In this document: piece after piece, positions 6,575 through 12,770 of the stretch
Layout of the letters: each line of letters begins with the position of its first letter
How positions within the stretch are numbered: the first letter of the stretch is position 1
DNA from: JANNAV01 sp031384695
GTDB taxonomy: Bacteria; Pseudomonadota; Alphaproteobacteria; Rhodobacterales; Rhodobacteraceae
Direction of reading: 5' to 3'
Length of the DNA stretch: 12,770 nucleotides
Assembly (NCBI GenBank): GCA_031384695.1
Contig: JANNAV010000184.1
Span: 1-12,770 of the forward strand
Notes under the pieces: model-generated
Databases searched by the model: none
Seen by the model: only the letters and a program-made list of their open reading frames with translations
Told to the model about the DNA's origin: nothing
Program-made: the position numbers and the translations under genes

Positions 6575-6603
6575 TGGACTTTTGGTATACCGTGGCATAC
6601 AAC
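6575..6603 (+). promoter_or_regulatory. Candidate acnA promoter with overlapping inverted repeat
   Basis: TGGACT (6575-6580) and TACAAC (6598-6603), each matching four of six consensus bases, are separated by 17 nt. Between and into the -10 lies an inverted repeat, GTATACC (6585-6591), GT, GGCATAC (6594-6600), with six of seven pairs matching. The same bases also form a 10-bp direct repeat, TGGTATAC and TGGCATAC. A site here would sit where a repressor blocks polymerase. The arms resemble GGTATACC-type sites of GntR/FCD regulators, but no regulator is identified. The leader to acnA would be about 80 nt. Confidence 0.4.
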
Positions 6604-6677
6604 ACTCCCAACCCGCACAGTTTCCCTTGCGTCGCGCAGCCCAATCCGGCACACCCGACGCCATCCAAGCCAGCATC

Positions 6678-6683
6678 AGGAGG
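6678..6683 (+). promoter_or_regulatory. Ribosome binding site of acnA
   Basis: A full AGGAGG lies 5 nt before the ATG at 6689, fixing the aconitase start and suggesting strong translation initiation. Confidence 0.85.
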
Positions 6684-6688
6684 CAAGC

Positions 6689-9373
<2,685 letters not shown>

Positions 9374-9400
9374 AATACGCAACAAATTGTTTCCAAAGCC

Positions 9401-9426
9401 AAAGGCCCGGACTCTCCGGGCCTTTT
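9401..9426 (+). terminator. Intrinsic terminator of acnA
   Basis: AAAGGCCCGGA (9401-9411) and TCCGGGCCTTT (9415-9425) form a perfect 11-bp stem around a CTC loop, ending in TTTT and continuing GTGTTT. It lies 27 nt after the acnA stop. The minus strand also reads a hairpin preceded by A's, so it may weakly stop transcripts leaving ccmG. Confidence 0.92.
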
Positions 9427-9481
9427 GTGTTTATTAACCAATCGCGGGCAGTCTGCTGGCAACAAGAACAGAAAGTGAACC

Positions 9482-9574
9482 ATGCAACGCCAGCACTCAA
9501 AAACCCTGATCCTGCCCTGTCTGCCCTGGGGCGAGCTGCTGATCATGGCGGCGTTCCTTGCGCTACTGCTTTAG
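9482..9574 (+). CDS. Possible 30-residue membrane peptide
   Basis: An ATG at 9482 opens a 30-codon frame ending TAG at 9572-9574. The peptide begins MQRQHSKTLILPCLPWGE and ends in a hydrophobic stretch LLIMAAFLALLL, so it has a positively charged head and one possible membrane segment. The purine-rich GAAAGTGA lies just upstream, a weak ribosome site. It starts 56 nt after the acnA terminator and would need its own promoter; none is clear. Its last 12 nt overlap the end of ccmG on the other strand. I do not recognise a family. The balanced charge and hydrophobic pattern argue for a real small protein, but chance cannot be excluded. Confidence 0.4.
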   Translation: MQRQHSKTLILPCLPWGELLIMAAFLALLL

Positions 9575-10096
9575 CGCCGCCTCCAGCGCCGGGCGGAACC
9601 GCTGCTCGTAATCGCTGCCCACCATCGGCCCGATGAACTTGAAGGCCAAGGTGCCATCACCGCGCAGAATGAACGTTTCGGGCGGTGCCGTCACCCCCCA
9701 GTCCAGCCGCATCTTGCCTTTCGGATCGAACGCCACCGCCAGAAACGGATTGCCCGCCTCGGCCAGAAACGCGCCCGCATTGGCCGGATCGTCCAACATA
9801 TTGACCCCCACCACCCGCACCCCTCCGGCGGCCAGCGCCATCAGCACCGGATGCTCGGCCCGGCACGGCGGGCACCAGCTTGCCCAGAAATTCACCACCG
9901 TCACCTCGCCGCTGCGCAAATCCGCGTCCGTCAGCGCCGGTATCCCCGGCAAGCCCGCCGCCACCACCGCAGGTGCGGGATGATCAATGAAAACCGACGG
10001 CAGATCGTCCGGCGATTGCCGCCCCATCCCCACCCAGAACATCACCGCCAACACCGCGAACACCGCGGGCGGCAGCACCAACAGCCACCTAATCAT
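9563..10096 (-). CDS. ccmG: Thiol:disulfide interchange protein CcmG/DsbE
   Basis: CcmG is a membrane-anchored periplasmic thioredoxin that helps keep apocytochrome c cysteines reduced for haem attachment. The 177-residue product has an N-terminal membrane anchor (about 4-23) and a thioredoxin fold with the active site NFWASWCPPCRAEHP, giving C75 and C78. Further features are the FDPKGKMRLDWGVTAPPETFIL segment, with the cis-proline region and the acidic surround typical of DsbE, and a final GPM...ALEAAL helix. The ATG at 10096 has GGGGAG about 5 nt upstream and overlaps the ccmD stop by 8 nt; an in-frame start at 10120 would add an unlikely charged leader. It is the last gene of the cluster. 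Confidence 0.95.
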   Translation of the reverse strand: MIRWLLVLPPAVFAVLAVMFWVGMGRQSPDDLPSVFIDHPAPAVVAAGLPGIPALTDADLRSGEVTVVNFWASWCPPCRAEHPVLMALAAGGVRVVGVNMLDDPANAGAFLAEAGNPFLAVAFDPKGKMRLDWGVTAPPETFILRGDGTLAFKFIGPMVGSDYEQRFRPALEAALKQ

Positions 10097-10250
10097 GCTC
10101 GCTCCCCTGCCGCGCCTCAACCTCGCGCAGCGCCTTTTTCACCCGCGCCGCCTGCCAAAGCGACACCGCCACCAGCACTCCGATCAGCAGAACCGACGCC
10201 GCATAAGACCACAGCACCGCTCCTGCGTATTTTCCCATTACCGGCATCAT
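10089..10250 (-). CDS. ccmD: Haem exporter subunit CcmD
   Basis: CcmD is a small membrane protein that associates with the CcmABC complex and helps release haem-loaded CcmE. The 53-residue product has one membrane segment (about 12-32, with AVLWSYAASVLLIGVLVAVS) and a charged cytoplasmic tail (RVKKALREVEARQGSEHD), exactly the family pattern. The ATG at 10250 overlaps the ccmC stop in an ATGA junction and has GGGAGG 7 nt upstream, so translation is likely coupled. A longer frame open to 10868 in this phase is a shadow of ccmC. Confidence 0.88.
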   Translation of the reverse strand: MMPVMGKYAGAVLWSYAASVLLIGVLVAVSLWQAARVKKALREVEARQGSEHD

Positions 10251-10975
10251 GCCCGAACCTCCCGCGCAATCAGCGCCGATATCCGCCGCGCCCGCACCGC
10301 CGTCCGCGTCCTCAGCAGCACCAGCGTCACAAACAACAGCACAAACCCCGCGATGCACACCACCAACGGCAACCAGTACACATCCGACACATTCTCCTTC
10401 CGGTCCAGCGACAGGCTCGCCCCCTGATGCAGCCCCTGGCTCCAGAACAGCACCGCATAGCGCGACAAGAACGCGAAAACCGACCCCACGATGCACAAAA
10501 CGCTCGTCAGATCGGCGGCGGTATCGGCATCCTCCACCGCCTGCCACAACGCGATATAGCCCAGATAAAACAGCCCCAGGATCAAAAACGCCGTCAGCCG
10601 CGGATCCCACGCCCACCACGTCCCCCACATCGGCTGCCCCCAGATCGCCCCTGTCACCAGGCCGATCACCGTGAAGGTCAGCCCCACCGGTGCCGCCGCC
10701 CGCGCCGACAAGGCACTCACATGATGCCGCCGGATCAGCCAGATCAAGGATCCCACCAGCATCATCATCCAGGCCGAAATCGCCATCATCGCGGCGGGCA
10801 CATGCAGGTAAATGATCTTCACCGAGGATCCGAAATTCGCCGCATCCGGTGTGAAGAAAAACCCCCAAACCAGCCCCACCAAGAGGAAAATCGCCGATAG
10901 CCCGGTCACCCAGGGCAACACCGCGCCCGAGGCCGCCATGAACCGCCGCGGGTTCGCATAGTCCCAGATCGACAT
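10247..10975 (-). CDS. ccmC: Haem exporter membrane protein CcmC
   Basis: CcmC is the inner-membrane haem-handling protein that transfers haem to CcmE. The 242-residue product shows six hydrophobic segments and the family's tryptophan-rich haem-binding motif WGTWWAWDPRLT (117-128). The two conserved histidines are seen as H58 in IIYLHVPAA and H183 in GLHQGAS. The ATG at 10975 is taken as the start; a GTG one codon earlier is also possible, and AAGGGAG lies upstream. There are 39 nt between this start and the ccmB stop. It overlaps ccmD by 4 nt. Confidence 0.96.
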   Translation of the reverse strand: MSIWDYANPRRFMAASGAVLPWVTGLSAIFLLVGLVWGFFFTPDAANFGSSVKIIYLHVPAAMMAISAWMMMLVGSLIWLIRRHHVSALSARAAAPVGLTFTVIGLVTGAIWGQPMWGTWWAWDPRLTAFLILGLFYLGYIALWQAVEDADTAADLTSVLCIVGSVFAFLSRYAVLFWSQGLHQGASLSLDRKENVSDVYWLPLVVCIAGFVLLFVTLVLLRTRTAVRARRISALIAREVRA

Positions 10976-11014
10976 CACACCCGCTCCCTTGCCGTCACGT
11001 TATCACAGCCCCGC

Positions 11015-11671
11015 TCATCGCAGATTGACGCGAATTGCCGCAGCCGCCGCGAACGGCAACAGCGCCACCGCCGCCAGCGTGGTTGCCGCCAGCCACGCCA
11101 GCGGCACCGAAACCGCCGCCCCCATAGCCCCGCGCTTCACCACCTCCGCCCCGAAAATCAGCGTCGGCAGATACATCGGCAGCACCAGAAGGCTCATCAG
11201 CAACCCGCCCCGCCGCACTCCCACCACCAGCGCCGCCCCAAACGCCCCGATCACCGACAGCGCCGGCGTCCCCAGCAACAGCGCCAGCAAAAGCCAGCCA
11301 AACCCCGGCGCGGCCAGGTTCAGCATCACCGCCAGAACCGGCGACAGCACCACCAGCGGCACCCCCGTCACCAGCCAATGCGCCAGCGCCTTCACCGCCA
11401 CCACCGCTTCCATCGGCATTGGTGCCGTGGCCAGCAGATCAAGCGAGCCATCCTCGAAATCCAGCGCAAAAATCCGGTCAAGCGACAAAAGGCAGGCCAG
11501 CAGCGCCCCCACCCACAAAATTCCGGGTGCTATCCGCCCCAAAACCGCCGCATCCGGCCCCACGCCCAACGGCACGATCACCGCCACCAGCAGGAAGAAC
11601 GCCAGCGACAGGCCAAAACCGCCCCCCGCCCGCACCGCAAGCCGCACATCGCGCACCAACAAGGCGATCAT
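11015..11671 (-). CDS. ccmB: Haem exporter permease CcmB
   Basis: CcmB is the permease-like partner of the CcmA ATPase in the complex that releases holo-CcmE. At 218 residues it has the standard family length. Six membrane helices can be traced (about 20-36, 47-65, 96-118, 124-150, 158-174 and 186-212). The conserved cytoplasmic loop ALDFEDGSLDLL (69-80) and the LPMYLPTLIFGAE segment (164-176) are family hallmarks. Its ATG overlaps the ccmA TGA by 4 nt (ATGA), with a GAGG in the end of ccmA as the ribosome site, so the two subunits are likely made in step. Confidence 0.95.
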   Translation of the reverse strand: MIALLVRDVRLAVRAGGGFGLSLAFFLLVAVIVPLGVGPDAAVLGRIAPGILWVGALLACLLSLDRIFALDFEDGSLDLLATAPMPMEAVVAVKALAHWLVTGVPLVVLSPVLAVMLNLAAPGFGWLLLALLLGTPALSVIGAFGAALVVGVRRGGLLMSLLVLPMYLPTLIFGAEVVKRGAMGAAVSVPLAWLAATTLAAVALLPFAAAAAIRVNLR

Positions 11672-12282
11672 AAAAACGCCTCGTCAAAGCCGCCGGCAAC
11701 GCTGGCCTTCGCGCGGTACGCCGCAAGATCCAACACCTCCGCCGCAAACCCCAGATCAACATGCGACGCGATCAGCGCCACGCCCCCCGTCCCCAGATGC
11801 GCCGCCACCATCGCGCCAAACAGCCCCACCGACGCCGCATCCAGCGATACCGTCGGCTCGTCCAGCACCCAAACTCGCCGCCCCGTCACCAACAACCGTG
11901 CCAGCCCCAGCCGCCGCCTTTGCCCCGCCGACAACTGCCCCGCAAGTCGTCCGCCAAGCCCTTGCAAATCCACCGCAATCATCGCCGCCGCCACGTCGCC
12001 GCCGCCATAAATCCGCGCCCAGAACTCCAGATTTTCCACCACGCTCAACGTGGCTTTCACCCCATCGGCATGGCCCGCATAAGCCACTTCACCCACTGAT
12101 ATCCGGCCCGTGAACGCAGGCTGCAACCCCGCAACCACCCGCAACAGCGTGGTTTTCCCTACCCCGTTCGGGCCGCGCAGCACCAAAGCGCCGCCAGCCG
12201 CCAGCCCAAAGCTGATACCCTCCAGCACCGGCACCCCCGCCCGCGCAACCGCCAGATCGCTCACCTGCAATTCCATCGCCAT
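11668..12282 (-). CDS. ccmA: Haem exporter ATP-binding protein CcmA
   Basis: CcmA is the ATPase of the CcmABCD complex. The 204-residue product is a single ABC domain with Walker A GPNGVGKTT (37-45), signature LSAGQ (117-121), Walker B VWVLDEP with catalytic E142, and an H-loop histidine H174 in IASHVD. The GHADGVKATLSVVENL segment (70-85) replaces the usual Q-loop in the manner of CcmA. The start at 12282 is uncertain by two codons (ATG also at 12276), and no strong ribosome site is visible. It follows the Mth938-domain gene by 39 nt on the same strand. Confidence 0.96.
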   Translation of the reverse strand: MAMELQVSDLAVARAGVPVLEGISFGLAAGGALVLRGPNGVGKTTLLRVVAGLQPAFTGRISVGEVAYAGHADGVKATLSVVENLEFWARIYGGGDVAAAMIAVDLQGLGGRLAGQLSAGQRRRLGLARLLVTGRRVWVLDEPTVSLDAASVGLFGAMVAAHLGTGGVALIASHVDLGFAAEVLDLAAYRAKASVAGGFDEAFL

Positions 12283-12321
12283 GCTTTATCCGATCCGCCG
12301 GGCCGATGCAAAGCCCCGCGC

Positions 12322-12696
12322 TCACCGCAGCCGGATGATCTCGGAAACCGGCAAAAGGCAGGCCGCCACCCGTCGCCCCTCGCCCAACAGCACGTTGTAA
12401 CTGCGGCAGGCGGCAGGCGAATTCATCGGCTCCACCCCGATCCCCACCGCCTCAAGCGCCTCGCGAAAGGCGCGCGGCACCGGCGCAATATCAACCCCCA
12501 GCCCCAGCAACAGAACGTCAATCCGCCCCGCCATCGCCAGCGGCACATCCACGTCCGTCAATCCGCCCCAGGGCCCCGCATCCCATGGCGTCACCATGCA
12601 GGCCCCCTTGATCAGATGGGTGCCCACCCGGAAAAACCCCGGCCCATAGCTTTCAATCGCCAGCGCCGTGCCATAGCTGATCTCGGTCAGCCGCAT
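12322..12696 (-). CDS. Mth938-like (DUF498) domain protein
   Basis: A 124-residue cytoplasmic protein of the Mth938/DUF498 fold family, related to mammalian NDUFAF3. Visible family blocks are VDVPLAMAGRIDVLLLGLG (49-67) and MNSPAACRSYNVLLGEGRRVAACL near the C-terminus (91-114). No reaction is established for the bacterial members that I can state. The ATG at 12696 lies 2 nt after the stop of the upstream partial gene, so the pair is probably co-transcribed and may be coupled. The ccm genes follow in the same direction, placing it between protein export and cytochrome maturation genes; whether this reflects function is unknown. Confidence 0.88.
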   Translation of the reverse strand: MRLTEISYGTALAIESYGPGFFRVGTHLIKGACMVTPWDAGPWGGLTDVDVPLAMAGRIDVLLLGLGVDIAPVPRAFREALEAVGIGVEPMNSPAACRSYNVLLGEGRRVAACLLPVSEIIRLR

Positions 12697-12698
12697 GT

Positions 12699-12770
12699 TC
12701 AGGCATCCACATTGGCAAATTCATGGTCCGCACCCTTGCCGGTTTTCGGCTTGTCCGACCGGTCAAGGCC
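12699..12770 (-). CDS. secF: C-terminal tail of a protein, probably SecF
   Basis: Only the last 23 codons and the TGA are in the window. The tail is hydrophilic (GLDRSDKPKTGKG then ADHEFANVDA). SecF is the inner-membrane subunit that, with SecD, uses the proton motive force to aid protein export, and its cytoplasmic tail is of this kind. The call rests mainly on the recalled gene order secD-secF-Mth938-ccmA in Rhodobacteraceae, with only loose resemblance of the tail, so it is tentative. Confidence 0.5.
   Translation of the reverse strand, partial: GLDRSDKPKTGKGADHEFANVDA

Noticed and set aside
9381..9391. AACAA-A-TTGTT palindrome just after acnA
   Set aside because: It is only five base pairs, AT-rich, and adjacent to a much stronger terminator. 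It is likely chance.
9851..10900. A 349-codon plus-strand frame across ccmG, ccmD and ccmC
   Set aside because: The translation is Arg/Pro/His-rich low complexity. The opposite strand encodes three genes with conserved catalytic and haem-binding motifs.

Overview
The window looks like chromosomal core sequence from a GC-rich alphaproteobacterium, most likely a member of the Rhodobacteraceae. The evidence is gene content and gene order: purB followed by a small secreted TPR protein and a FliG-like gene, and secF (tail)-Mth938-ccmA-ccmB-ccmC-ccmD-ccmG on one strand. This assignment rests on recalled family gene order, not on a database search. I see no tRNA, rRNA, CRISPR array, insertion sequence, phage gene or attachment site.

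Layout. (1) 1-2882, plus strand: the 3' part of purB (purine biosynthesis), a secreted TPR protein, and a divergent FliG-like protein. (2) 2883-3225: a non-coding stretch with a 10-C run, a 13-bp tandem duplication and two identical copies of a strong 25-nt hairpin. (3) 3226-3744, minus strand: a MAPEG-family membrane protein. It is divergent from a plus-strand pair, an EamA/DMT transporter and an overlapping LpxL/HtrB-like acyltransferase (3955-5728). A five-unit 13-bp tandem repeat lies in the divergent intergenic region. (4) 5731-6441, minus strand: a secreted DUF1223 thioredoxin-like protein whose stop codon is 2 nt from that of the acyltransferase. (5) 6689-9373, plus strand: aconitase acnA, with a clear Shine-Dalgarno sequence, an inverted repeat in the putative promoter and an excellent intrinsic terminator. 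(6) 9482-9574: a possible 30-residue membrane peptide. (7) 9563-12770, minus strand: a tightly packed cluster read right to left as secF tail, Mth938-domain protein, ccmA, ccmB, ccmC, ccmD, ccmG.

How the genes fit together. CcmABCD load and export haem for cytochrome c maturation, and CcmG supplies the periplasmic thiol reductant. CcmE, CcmF and CcmH are not in the window and must be encoded elsewhere. AcnA feeds the TCA cycle whose electrons pass through such cytochromes, but no direct regulatory link is visible. The EamA and acyltransferase genes are probably co-translated and may share a membrane-lipid role.

No dramatic new system was found. The most worthwhile items are the divergent FliG-like protein, the twin hairpins with their flanking purine-rich motif, the 13-bp repeat array beside a promoter, the inverted repeat at acnA, the coupled transporter/acyltransferase pair, and a C-over-G bias on the plus strand that in sampled blocks persists whichever way genes point.
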